The notes beneath the pieces are model-generated. The model saw only the letters and a program-made list of their open reading frames with translations. It was not told where the DNA came from and did no database searches. This document shows, piece by piece, positions 15,313-23,940 of a stretch of 64,000 nt of DNA. The stretch spans positions 1 through 64,000 of the forward strand of contig NZ_JAURWA010000176.1 of NCBI RefSeq assembly GCF_030655195.1, given 5' to 3'. Every line of letters starts with the position of its first letter. Positions within the stretch are counted from its first letter, which is position 1. The DNA comes from Patulibacter sp. Its GTDB lineage: Bacteria > Actinomycetota > Thermoleophilia > Solirubrobacterales > Solirubrobacteraceae. Made by a program: the position numbers and the translations under genes.

Positions 15313-16188
15313 ATGCTCGAGCCGTTCTCCCTCCCCTTCGTGCAGCGCGGCCTCTGGGAGGTCCTGCTGCTCTCCGGCGGCGCCGGGGTCCTGGGCGTCT
15401 GGATCGTCCTGCGCGGCCTGGCCTTCTACGCCCACGGCGTCGCGGCCGCCACGTTCCCGGGCCTCGTGCTCGCCGCCGGGCTGGGCTTCGCCGGCCCGCT
15501 CGGCGCGCTCGCGGTCGCCCTGGTCTTCGCGCTGACGGTCGGCCGGCTCGCCGCACGCGACGACGCCGGCGACCACAGCACGCTCACCGCGATGGTCCTC
15601 GTCGGCGCCCTGGCGGCGGGCGTGCTCCTCGCCAGCGACGTCTTCCCGCGTGCGACGAACGTCAACTCGCTGCTGTTCGGCAGCCTGCTCGTGATCTCGG
15701 AGCGCGACCTCGTGATCGCCGGCTGCGTCTCCGTCGCCGTCGTCGTGGCGTCCCTGCTGCTCGGCCCCCGCTGGCTGGCCGTCGGCTTCGACCGCACCGG
15801 CTCGCGCACCCTGGGCGTCCGCGCCGGAGGTCCGGACGCCCTGCTCCTGCTGCTCGTCGCCCTCGTCGCGGTCTCCACGCTCAGCGCCGTCGGGTCGCTC
15901 CTGGCCGCCGCCGTCATGGTCATCCCGGCGGCGACCGTCCGGCCGTGGATCACGCGCCTGCGGACGTGGCAGCTCGCGACGGTCGCGCTCACGGCGCTCC
16001 AGGGCGTCGGCGGGCTCTGGCTGTCGGCGGAGACCAACGCCCCGCCCGGCGCCACCATCGCCGTCCTCGCCGGCGCCGTCTTCGCCGCGTCCGTCCTCGC
16101 CCGGGCGGTCCACGACCGTCAGCGCACCCGTGGGTCCCGCCCGCGGACGGCGGCCCTGACCCCCGCGGTCCGCGGAGGAGCCCGATGA
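15313..16188 (+). CDS. Metal ABC transporter permease, ABC-3 family (291 aa)
   Basis: A polytopic protein with seven to nine hydrophobic helices, matching the ZnuB/MntB (ABC-3) permease family. The typical 'RGLAFYAHGVAAATFPGL' segment (family: H/S-A-L-P-G) is near residue 35 and 'VGSLLAAAVMVIPAATVRP' near residue 200. It would form the channel for Zn2+ or Mn2+ with the second permease. The ATG at 15313 has no clear Shine-Dalgarno. The stop overlaps the ATPase start by 4 bases (ATGA), so the two are translationally coupled. The C-terminus is Arg-rich. A Zur-like box upstream suggests zinc control. Confidence 0.85.
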   Translation: MLEPFSLPFVQRGLWEVLLLSGGAGVLGVWIVLRGLAFYAHGVAAATFPGLVLAAGLGFAGPLGALAVALVFALTVGRLAARDDAGDHSTLTAMVLVGALAAGVLLASDVFPRATNVNSLLFGSLLVISERDLVIAGCVSVAVVVASLLLGPRWLAVGFDRTGSRTLGVRAGGPDALLLLLVALVAVSTLSAVGSLLAAAVMVIPAATVRPWITRLRTWQLATVALTALQGVGGLWLSAETNAPPGATIAVLAGAVFAASVLARAVHDRQRTRGSRPRTAALTPAVRGGAR

Positions 16189-16928
16189 CCGACGTCCTGC
16201 TCGACCTCGACGGCGTCGGCGCCGGCTACGACGAGACCCTCGCCCTGCGCGACGTCTCCTTCCGGGCCGCTGCCGGCGACCGGATCGCCGTGCTCGGCCC
16301 CAACGGCGGCGGCAAGACGACGCTGTTCCGCGTCGTCCTCGGCGAGCTCACGGCACGCACGGGCACCCTGCGCGTCGAGGGCGACGTCGCGATCGTCCCG
16401 CAGACGGAGCGCTCGCGCCTGGACTTCCCCGTGTCGGCCCAGGACGTCGTCCTGATGGGCACGATCGCCGGCCGTCCGTGGTGGCGCGGTCCCCGCCGTG
16501 CGGACCGCGATGCCGCCCGCGAGGCGCTGGCGGCCGTCGGCCTGGCCGACCGGGCCGACGCCACGTTCGGCGAGCTCTCCGGCGGCCAGCGCCAGCGCGT
16601 CCTGGTCGCCCGCGCCCTGGTCCGGCGGGCTCGCGTGCTGCTGCTCGACGAGCCCTACCGCGGGCTGGACACGACGAGCGCCGGCCGCCTCGACGAGCTG
16701 ATCGCCGAGCTCGCCGGGGAGGGCCGGACGCTGCTGATCGCCACCCACGACGTCGGCCAGGCCCGCGCGTGGGACCAGGTCCTGTGCCTCAACGGCCGCC
16801 AGGTCGCGTTCGGACCGCCCGCCACGACGCTGACCGCCGAGACCCTCGCGGGCACCTACGGCGGCGAGCTGCTGCGCGTCGGGCACGACGGCGAGCTCGC
16901 GGTCGTCGCCGAACACCACTGCGGATGA
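16185..16928 (+). CDS. Metal ABC transporter ATP-binding protein (247 aa)
   Basis: Complete ATPase: Walker A 'GPNGGGKTT' near residues 43-51, Q-loop 'VPQTERSRLDFPVSAQDVVLMG' (the family's 'vpQ...d.dfP.tv.dvV..G'), signature 'LSGGQRQRV' near 133, Walker B 'VLLLDEP', and H-loop 'IATHD'. The Q-loop neighbourhood is that of the ZnuC/MntA metal transporter group. It starts inside the stop of the first permease (ATGA) and ends inside the start of the second permease (ATGA), so all three are one transcript. It energises metal uptake at the membrane. Confidence 0.9.
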   Translation: MTDVLLDLDGVGAGYDETLALRDVSFRAAAGDRIAVLGPNGGGKTTLFRVVLGELTARTGTLRVEGDVAIVPQTERSRLDFPVSAQDVVLMGTIAGRPWWRGPRRADRDAAREALAAVGLADRADATFGELSGGQRQRVLVARALVRRARVLLLDEPYRGLDTTSAGRLDELIAELAGEGRTLLIATHDVGQARAWDQVLCLNGRQVAFGPPATTLTAETLAGTYGGELLRVGHDGELAVVAEHHCG

Positions 16929-17809
16929 CCGACGCCGTCCTCGTCGCGTCCGTCCTCGACGGCCTGATCGACCCGTGGCGCAGCGGCATCATGCAGCGCG
17001 CGCTCCTCGAGGTCGTCCTGCTCGGCGCCACCGGCGGGCTCCTCGGGTGCTGGATCGTTTGGGGCGGCCTCTCCTACAGCGCCGAGGCCCTGCCCCACGC
17101 GATGTTCCCGGGCCTCGTCGGCGCGGCGCTCCTGGGGCTGCCCCTCGTCCTGGGCGGTGCGGTGGGGCTGCTGGTCGCTGCGCTCCTGATCGCCGCGGTC
17201 GCCCGGGTCCCGAGCCTGGACCGCGACACGTCGATCTCGGTCGTCTTCACGTCGATGTTCGGCCTCGGGACCCTGATGGCGCTCTCCCCCGACACCCCGA
17301 CCGGCGTGTCGGAGCTCCTCTTCGGCGACGTCCTGGGCCTGACGAACGGCGACGTCGCCGTCGCCGCGGCGCTGACCGCCGTCGTCCTCCTGGCGCTGAG
17401 GCTCCTGCACCCCCGGCTGCTGGCCACGACGTTCGACCGCGACGGCGCCCGGTCCGCGGGCCTGCGCCCCGGCGTCACGGACGTCGCGCTGATCGTCCTG
17501 ATCGCCGTCGCGACCCTCGTCTGCGTTCAGGCGCTGGGCAACCTCTTCGTCGCCGCGACCCTCGTCGCCCCCGCGGCCACCGCGCGGCTCCTGGGCCGCC
17601 GCCTCGGCCCGTCGATGGCGCTGGCGGTCGGCATCGCGCTGCTCTCGGGCGTCGGCGGCCTGCTCCTCAGCTACCACGCGGGAACGGCCACGGGCGCCTC
17701 GATCGCGGGGGTCACGGTGGCGGTCTACCTGGTGGTGGCGGCCGCGGCGGGCGTGCGCGGGACGCTGACCGGCCGGGCACGCGGACCGCGGCGGACGCGG
17801 ACGGGCTGA
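16925..17809 (+). CDS. Second metal ABC transporter permease, ABC-3 family (294 aa)
   Basis: Same family as the first permease. 'LSYSAEALPHAMFPGLVGAAL' is the conserved ALPHA-x-x-PG segment near residue 50, then 'SELLFGDVLGL' near 135 and 'ALGNLFVAATLVAPAATARLL' near 205. Two different permeases with one ATPase suggest a heterodimeric channel. No ZnuA/TroA-type solute-binding protein follows; the next gene is convergent. The metal is most likely zinc by operator and neighbour context, but Mn2+ cannot be excluded from the sequence alone. Confidence 0.87.
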   Translation: MTDAVLVASVLDGLIDPWRSGIMQRALLEVVLLGATGGLLGCWIVWGGLSYSAEALPHAMFPGLVGAALLGLPLVLGGAVGLLVAALLIAAVARVPSLDRDTSISVVFTSMFGLGTLMALSPDTPTGVSELLFGDVLGLTNGDVAVAAALTAVVLLALRLLHPRLLATTFDRDGARSAGLRPGVTDVALIVLIAVATLVCVQALGNLFVAATLVAPAATARLLGRRLGPSMALAVGIALLSGVGGLLLSYHAGTATGASIAGVTVAVYLVVAAAAGVRGTLTGRARGPRRTRTG

Positions 17810-17823
17810 AGGTCCGGCGGGGC

Positions 17824-19089
<1,266 letters not shown>

Positions 19090-19096
19090 GCGCTCG

Positions 19097-19102
19097 ATCC
19101 TA
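19097..19102 (-). promoter_or_regulatory. -10 of the CobW gene, leaderless spacing
   Basis: Minus-strand TAGGAT, 7 bases before ATG 19089. Confidence 0.55.
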
Positions 19103-19104
19103 CA

Positions 19105-19119
19105 TAAGACTGAGTCTCA
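19105..19119 (-). promoter_or_regulatory. Zur-like operator of the CobW gene
   Basis: TGAGACTCAGTCTTA on the minus strand, a 7-1-7 inverted repeat with one mismatch. It lies 2 bases upstream of the -10, exactly as at the transporter operon; 9 of 15 positions agree between the two boxes. Confidence 0.6.
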
Positions 19120-19178
19120 TACCCGTTTGCGGGATGCGCAGCTGGCGCGGCACCACCCTGGCGCCAGGGGCCGGACAC

Positions 19179-19357
19179 GGGTGATGCAGGGACGTGTCGC
19201 CCTACGACACCGATCCGCATCGGCCGACCCACGCCGACGGGTGATGCACGGACGTGTCGCCCCACGACACCGATCCGCATCGGCCAGCCCACGCGGGCGG
19301 GTGATGCACGAACGTGTCGGCTTACGACACCGATCCGCATCGGCCGACCCACGCGGG
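19179..19357. repeat. Three tandem copies of a 60-bp unit
   Basis: The period is exactly 60 bases with only a few differences per copy. Each copy contains two short inverted repeats, GTGTCG...CGACAC and CCGAT-ccgc-ATCGG, so each can form two hairpins. The array lies upstream of the CobW operator and downstream of the small gene ending at 19369. Because 60 is a multiple of 3, all frames stay open, giving a spurious 20-residue repeat on either strand. Confidence 0.85.
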
Positions 19358-19368
19358 CCCGGCGGCCC

Positions 19369-19626
19369 TCAGCGCCCGGCGGGCTGCGACAGCGCCGGCG
19401 GCGCGGCGGCCGCGGCGGGTGAGACGCCCGACCCGGTGCCCGCCGACGGCCCGAGCACCCCGGCGGCCAGGACGCCGAGGCCCATGATCGTGCGGTGGAC
19501 GATCTTCCTCGTCCGGGGGTGCGCCAGGGCGGGGACGCGGGCCTGCAGCCAGATCCGGCCGCCCGAGGCCCCCGCCACCGCCGTCATCGCGCCCGCCGCG
19601 CACTGGATGCACATGCCGCCATCCAA
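19369..19626 (-). CDS. Small probable membrane protein (85 aa)
   Basis: Starts 'MDGGMCIQCAAGAMTAVAGASG', with a C-x-x-C pair (Cys6, Cys9) and Ala/Gly-rich hydrophobic stretches at about 10-25 and 45-60, then an Ala/Pro-rich tail. ATG 19614, giving 'MCIQC', is an equally plausible start. Short proteins with an N-terminal MCIxC motif occur in actinobacteria, but I know no function. It ends just before the tandem repeats and lies 24 bases after the acyl-CoA dehydrogenase stop on the same strand, so it may be the last gene of that operon. Confidence 0.5.
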   Translation of the reverse strand: MDGGMCIQCAAGAMTAVAGASGGRIWLQARVPALAHPRTRKIVHRTIMGLGVLAAGVLGPSAGTGSGVSPAAAAAPPALSQPAGR

Positions 19627-19650
19627 GCACGCGGACCTGAAGACGCCGCG

Positions 19651-20862
19651 CTACTTCAGCTCGGCCGAGCTCTTCTTCAGCAGCTGCCGGGCGATGATCA
19701 GCAGCTGGATCTGCTGGGTGCCCTCGAAGATGTCGAGGATCTTCGCGTCACGGGACCACTTCTCCAGCAGGTCGGCCTCGCTCAGGCCGATCGAGCCGCA
19801 GAGCGCGACGCAGCGCAGCGCCACGTCGGTGCCCGTGCGCCCCGCCTTGGCCTTCGAGTACGAGGCGTGCAGCGAGTTCGGCTTGCGGTTGTCGGCCATC
19901 CACGCGGCCTGCATCGTCAGCAGGCGCGCGGCCTCGACGTCGCTCTCCAGCTCGAGGAACGTCTGGGCCGCACCGGTCTGCAGGGCCGCGGGGCGGTCGT
20001 AGTCGACGACGACGCCGGCCTCGGCCAGCTGCTCGCGGGTGAAGTCCAGCGCGGCCTGCGCGACGCCGACGGCCATCGCCGACACGAGCGGGCGGGTGTT
20101 GTCGAACGTCTGCATCGCGCCGGCGAACGACTTCTTCGCGTCGATGTCGGGCGTGCCGAGCAGGTTGTTGGCCGGGACCCGGCAGTCGACGAGCTCGAAC
20201 TGCGCGGTGTCGGACGCCCGGATGCCGAGCTTGTGCTCCAGGCGGATGAGCTCCATACCCGGGTTGCTGCGCTCGACGACGAACGACTTGATCGCCGCGC
20301 GGCCCTTCGAGAGGTCCAGCGACGCCCAGACCACCACGAGGTCGGCGCGCTCGCCGGACGTCACGTAGATCTTCGTGCCGTTGAGGACGTACTCGTCCGT
20401 GGCCTCGTCGTAGCGGGCCGTCGTGCGGATGTTCGCCGAGTCCGAGCCGACGGAGGGCTCGGTGATGGCCATCGCGGCCCACTTGCCCTCGAAGCGCTTC
20501 AGCTGCTCGTCGTCGGCGACCGACGCGATGGCAGAGTTGCCGAGGCCCTGGCGCGGCATCGTCAGCGTCAGGCCGACGTCGCCCCAGCAGGTCTCCATGA
20601 TCGACAGCGCGGTCGACAGGTTCGTGCCGTTGCGATTGCCCTCGCCGGTGTCCTTCGACGCACGCACGCCGGTGGCGCCCGCCCCGCCGGAGCCGGAGTC
20701 GTTGAGCCCGTCGATGAGCGCGGCCAGCATGTCGAGCTCCTTCGGGTACTCGTGCTCGGCCTGGTCGTACTTGCGGGAGTTCGGGCGCAGCACCTCGCGG
20801 GCGACCTGCTTGGCCTGCCCGATCAGCGGCGCGAACTTCTTGGGGGACTCGAGATTGATCAT
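19651..20862 (-). CDS. Acyl-CoA dehydrogenase (403 aa)
   Basis: Family signatures are visible: 'WAAMAITEPSVGSDSANIRTTA' (flavin/substrate loop, residues ~127-149), 'YVLNGTKIYVTSG', 'SFVVERSNPGM', and the C-terminal 'ILDIFEGTQQIQLLIIARQLL', the region that closes the FAD site. An FAD flavoenzyme of beta-oxidation or related acyl oxidation. The SD is AGGAGAA before ATG 20862. It lies 24 bases downstream of a second acyl-CoA dehydrogenase on the same strand, suggesting a two-subunit enzyme or paired pathway, as seen for actinobacterial FadE pairs that form heteromeric steroid dehydrogenases. The substrate cannot be told from sequence. Confidence 0.9.
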   Translation of the reverse strand: MINLESPKKFAPLIGQAKQVAREVLRPNSRKYDQAEHEYPKELDMLAALIDGLNDSGSGGAGATGVRASKDTGEGNRNGTNLSTALSIMETCWGDVGLTLTMPRQGLGNSAIASVADDEQLKRFEGKWAAMAITEPSVGSDSANIRTTARYDEATDEYVLNGTKIYVTSGERADLVVVWASLDLSKGRAAIKSFVVERSNPGMELIRLEHKLGIRASDTAQFELVDCRVPANNLLGTPDIDAKKSFAGAMQTFDNTRPLVSAMAVGVAQAALDFTREQLAEAGVVVDYDRPAALQTGAAQTFLELESDVEAARLLTMQAAWMADNRKPNSLHASYSKAKAGRTGTDVALRCVALCGSIGLSEADLLEKWSRDAKILDIFEGTQQIQLLIIARQLLKKSSAELK

Positions 20863-20886
20863 CAGTTCTCCTAGATCGTCCGCCCG

Positions 20887-22203
20887 CTAAACGAGCAGGG
20901 CGCCTTCCATGGTTCCGGCGGCCCGCAGATCGCGGTACCAGCGCTCGACCGGGTGGTCCTTGACGTAGCCGGCGCCGCCGAGCATCTGCACGGCCTGCGA
21001 GCCGATGTCCATGCCCTTCTGCGTCGTCAGCTGACGGGCGAGCTGCGACTCGCGGGCGAAGTCCTTGCCGAGGTCCACGCGGCTGGCGGCCCGGTAGGTC
21101 GTCAGGCGCAGGCTCTCGAGGTCGATCGCCATGTTGGAGACCGAGAACGCGACGCCCTGACGGTGCGAGACGGGCTCGCCGAACGCCTCGCGCTCGTTCA
21201 CGTAGGGGATCACGTGGTCCAGCGCGGCCTGCGCGGTGCCCGTGGCCAGCGCGGCCCAGGCGATGCGACCCAGGCGGATCGCCTCGGCGTAGACGTCGGG
21301 GTCGCCGCCGCCGAGCAGGGCGGAGGCGGGGACGCGGACGTCCTGCAGGATCAGCCGGCCGGTCGCCGCGGCGCGCAGGCCGATGGCGGGCTCGGGCTCG
21401 GTCAGGACACCGGCGGTCTTCGACTCGACGAGGAACAGCGCGGGCCGGTCGGCCAGGTCGGCGGCGACCACGAACAGCTCGCCGGTGCCGACGTGGGGAA
21501 CGAGCGACTTGACGCCCGAGAGGACGTAGTCGTCGCCGTCGCGGGTGGCCGTCGTGCGCAGCGCGAACGGGTCGAACAGGGGACGCGGCTCCTGGACCGC
21601 CAGCGCCGCGGTCGGGACGTTCTCGCCGACGAACTCGGGCAGGTAGGTGGCCTGCTGGTCCGCGTCGCCCCACAGCCCGAGGGCGGTGGAGACGGCGGCC
21701 GGGGCGAGGACCGCGTAGGCCAGCCCCAGGTCGCCGTGCGCGAGCGCCTCGGCCAGCAGGACGGACGTCACGGCCGAGCGCTCCTGGACGGCGCCGCCCT
21801 GCTCCTCGGGCACGCCGAGCATCGTCGTGCCGATCTCGGTGCTCTTCTCGAGCAGGCCCTCAGGCATCGCACAGGCGGTGTCGGCGGCCTCGGCGGCGGG
21901 CCGCAGCTCGGTCGCGGCGAAGTCGCGCGCGGCCGACTGGATCATCTCCTGCTCGTCGTCGGGCGACAGGTCGAACAGGCCTTTGCCGGAGCTCGCGGGC
22001 TTCAGGCGCGACGCGGAGCCGCCGCCGGAGCGCTTGGCGAACGTCCGCCCCACGGTGCCGGCGGCCTGGAAGCCGCGCTGCGCGCCGATCCGCACGACGC
22101 GCTCGCTGATCTGGCGGGCCCCCACGCGGTCGACGAGCTCGGAGCCCGCGAAGCGGTTGAGGGCGCGGAGGCCCAGGGCCATTCCTCGGTCGGTCAGGTT
22201 CAT
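20887..22203 (-). CDS. Acyl-CoA dehydrogenase, divergent paralogue (438 aa)
   Basis: The start is set at ATG 22203 ('MNLTDRGMALGLRALNRF'); the open frame extends 73 codons upstream through the promoter. An unusual ~90-residue N-terminal Gly/Arg region precedes the dehydrogenase fold (from 'SPDDEQEMIQSAARDFAATELRP'). Core blocks 'MLGVPEEQGGA', 'YVLSGVKSLVPHVGTGELFVVAA' and 'QAVQMLGGAGYVKDHPVERWYRDLRAAGTMEGA' are present, the last being the family C-terminal signature. The usual ITEP block is replaced by 'LAVQEPRP'. It is the first gene of an operon with the dehydrogenase at 19651-20862. A palindrome overlapping its -10 suggests repressor control. Confidence 0.87.
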   Translation of the reverse strand: MNLTDRGMALGLRALNRFAGSELVDRVGARQISERVVRIGAQRGFQAAGTVGRTFAKRSGGGSASRLKPASSGKGLFDLSPDDEQEMIQSAARDFAATELRPAAEAADTACAMPEGLLEKSTEIGTTMLGVPEEQGGAVQERSAVTSVLLAEALAHGDLGLAYAVLAPAAVSTALGLWGDADQQATYLPEFVGENVPTAALAVQEPRPLFDPFALRTTATRDGDDYVLSGVKSLVPHVGTGELFVVAADLADRPALFLVESKTAGVLTEPEPAIGLRAAATGRLILQDVRVPASALLGGGDPDVYAEAIRLGRIAWAALATGTAQAALDHVIPYVNEREAFGEPVSHRQGVAFSVSNMAIDLESLRLTTYRAASRVDLGKDFARESQLARQLTTQKGMDIGSQAVQMLGGAGYVKDHPVERWYRDLRAAGTMEGALLV

Positions 22204-22271
22204 CTCGTGGCGTTCCGGGTCGGTGTGCAGGAGGGTGCGACGAGCCGCTGGCGGCGGGTGACGCAACTTTC

Positions 22272-22284
22272 CTACCCAGGGTAG
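22272..22284 (-). promoter_or_regulatory. Palindromic operator over the acyl-CoA dehydrogenase -10
   Basis: CTACCC-A-GGGTAG, a 13-bp perfect inverted repeat. The minus-strand TACCCT within it (22278-22283) reads as the -10, about 75 bases before ATG 22203, so a bound repressor would block the promoter. Confidence 0.5.
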
Positions 22285-22399
22285 CAGTTCGGTGCACACC
22301 CGTTCGTCGGGTCGGTGGGGGCCGCTTGGCGCGTCGCCACTCGGGAGGCGATCGGCAGGTCGCCCGGCGGTCGATCGGATGGTCGGTGCCGTGCCGGGG

Positions 22400-22405
22400 T
22401 AGCGT
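22400..22405 (+). promoter_or_regulatory. -10 of the monooxygenase gene, leaderless spacing
   Basis: TAGCGT, 7 bases before GTG 22413. Confidence 0.5.
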
Positions 22406-22412
22406 GGGCCCC

Positions 22413-23912
22413 GTGAGCGCACCAGCCGGCACGGACCACCACGACGTCGTCGTCATCGGCACCGGGTTCGCCGGCCTGGCGATGGCCGTCGCCCTCGAGC
22501 GCGACGGCCACGAGGACTTCCTCGTCCTGGAGCGCGCCGCGAGCGTCGGCGGCACCTGGCGCGACAACCGCTACCCCGGCTGCGGCTGCGACGTCCCGAC
22601 GCCCCTCTACTCGTTCTCGTTCGCCCCGAAGCCGGACTGGTCGCACCTCTACGCCCGCCAGCCCGAGATCCGTGCGTACATGGAGGAGACCGCCGACCGC
22701 TTCGGCGTCACCCGGCACGTCCGCTTCGGCGCCGACGTCGCGTCGCTGACGTGGGAGGAGGACGACCAGCGCTGGCGGATCGGCCTGCACGGCGGCGACG
22801 AGCTGACGGCGCGGGTGGTGGTCGGCGGCTTCGGCGGGCTGACGGAGCCCAACTGGCCCGCGTTCGAGGGGCTCGACGACTTCGAGGGCACCCTCGTCCA
22901 CACCGCCAAGTGGGACGACGACCTGGACCTGACCGGTCGGCGCGTCGCGGTCATCGGCACGGGCGCCAGCGCCATCCAGCTGGTCCCCGAGGTCGCGCCG
23001 ATCGCCGAGCGCGTCACCGTCTTCCAGCGCACTCCCCCGTGGATCGCCCCGAAGCTCGACCGGGAGATCGGGGCGCGGGAGGCGCGGCTCTACCGACGCG
23101 TCCCCGCCGCCCAGCGCGCGGTCCGCGGCACGGTCTTCGGCCTGACGGAGTTCCTCGCGATGCAGCTGACCAAGAGGCCCGCGCTGCTGGCCGGGCTGGA
23201 GCGCGTCAGCCGACGGCTGCTGCGCAGCCAGGTGCCCGACCCCGCGCTGCGGGCGAAGCTCTCCCCCGACTACCGCATGGGCTGCAAGCGGATCCTCTTC
23301 TCCAACGCCTGGTACCCGGCGATCGCGCGCGACGACGTGGACCTGGTGACGGACGGGATCGCCCGCGTCACCCCGAAGGGCGTCGTCGACGGCGCCGGCG
23401 TCGAGCACGCCGCCGACGTCCTGGTCTGCGGCACCGGCTTCGGCGTCGCCGACGTCTTCTCGCGGATGACCGTGACCGGGCGGGAGGGCGTGACCCTGAC
23501 CGAGGCGTGGAAGGACGGCATGGAGGCCCACCGCGGCACGTCCGTGGCCGGCTTCCCGAACCTGCTGCTGCTGTCGGGACCCAACACCGGCACGGGCAGC
23601 ACCTCGCAGGTCTTCATGATCGAGAGCCAGGTCCACTACGTGTCCGAGGCCCTGCGGACGATGCGCGAGCGCGACGTGGCGACGATCGAGGTGACGCGGG
23701 AGGCCCAACGCGCCTGGAACGACGACCTGCAGGCCCGGATGCAGGAGACGGTCTGGATCGTCGGCGGCTGCAACAGCTGGTACCTGGACGAGCACGGCCG
23801 CAACCGCACGCTCTACCCCGGCCTGGCCGCGGAGTTCCGCCGCGAGACGCGCACCTTCCGGCCCGACGAGCACGTCGTCGAGCTGCGCCGGTCGGCGCCG
23901 ACGCCGGCCTGA
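22413..23912 (+). CDS. Flavin-containing Baeyer-Villiger-type monooxygenase (499 aa)
   Basis: Two Rossmann motifs are visible: 'VVVIGTGFAGLAMA' for FAD at the N-terminus and 'VAVIGTGASAIQLVPEVA' for NADPH near residue 180. Between them is the Baeyer-Villiger fingerprint F-x-G-x-x-x-H-T-x-x-W-D ('FEGTLVHTAKWD', near residue 160). 'GGTWRDNRYPGCGCDVP' is also typical. The enzyme inserts oxygen into ketones to give esters or lactones. The start is GTG 22413, just after a TAGCGT -10; the longer open frame upstream is promoter. It is divergent from the acyl-CoA dehydrogenase operon, and together they could degrade a cyclic ketone or lipid. Confidence 0.9.
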   Translation: MSAPAGTDHHDVVVIGTGFAGLAMAVALERDGHEDFLVLERAASVGGTWRDNRYPGCGCDVPTPLYSFSFAPKPDWSHLYARQPEIRAYMEETADRFGVTRHVRFGADVASLTWEEDDQRWRIGLHGGDELTARVVVGGFGGLTEPNWPAFEGLDDFEGTLVHTAKWDDDLDLTGRRVAVIGTGASAIQLVPEVAPIAERVTVFQRTPPWIAPKLDREIGAREARLYRRVPAAQRAVRGTVFGLTEFLAMQLTKRPALLAGLERVSRRLLRSQVPDPALRAKLSPDYRMGCKRILFSNAWYPAIARDDVDLVTDGIARVTPKGVVDGAGVEHAADVLVCGTGFGVADVFSRMTVTGREGVTLTEAWKDGMEAHRGTSVAGFPNLLLLSGPNTGTGSTSQVFMIESQVHYVSEALRTMRERDVATIEVTREAQRAWNDDLQARMQETVWIVGGCNSWYLDEHGRNRTLYPGLAAEFRRETRTFRPDEHVVELRRSAPTPA

Positions 23913-23928
23913 GCCGAGCGGGGTGTGG

Positions 23929-23934
23929 CACGCT
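23929..23934 (+). promoter_or_regulatory. Candidate -10 of pepT, leaderless spacing
   Basis: CACGCT, 6 bases before ATG 23941. The first base departs from TANNNT. Readthrough from the monooxygenase 28 bases upstream is also possible. Confidence 0.35.
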
Positions 23935-23940
23935 GCGTCG

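Noticed and set aside
19179-19357. CRISPR array
   Set aside because: Units are contiguous 60-bp copies without unique spacers and no cas gene is present.
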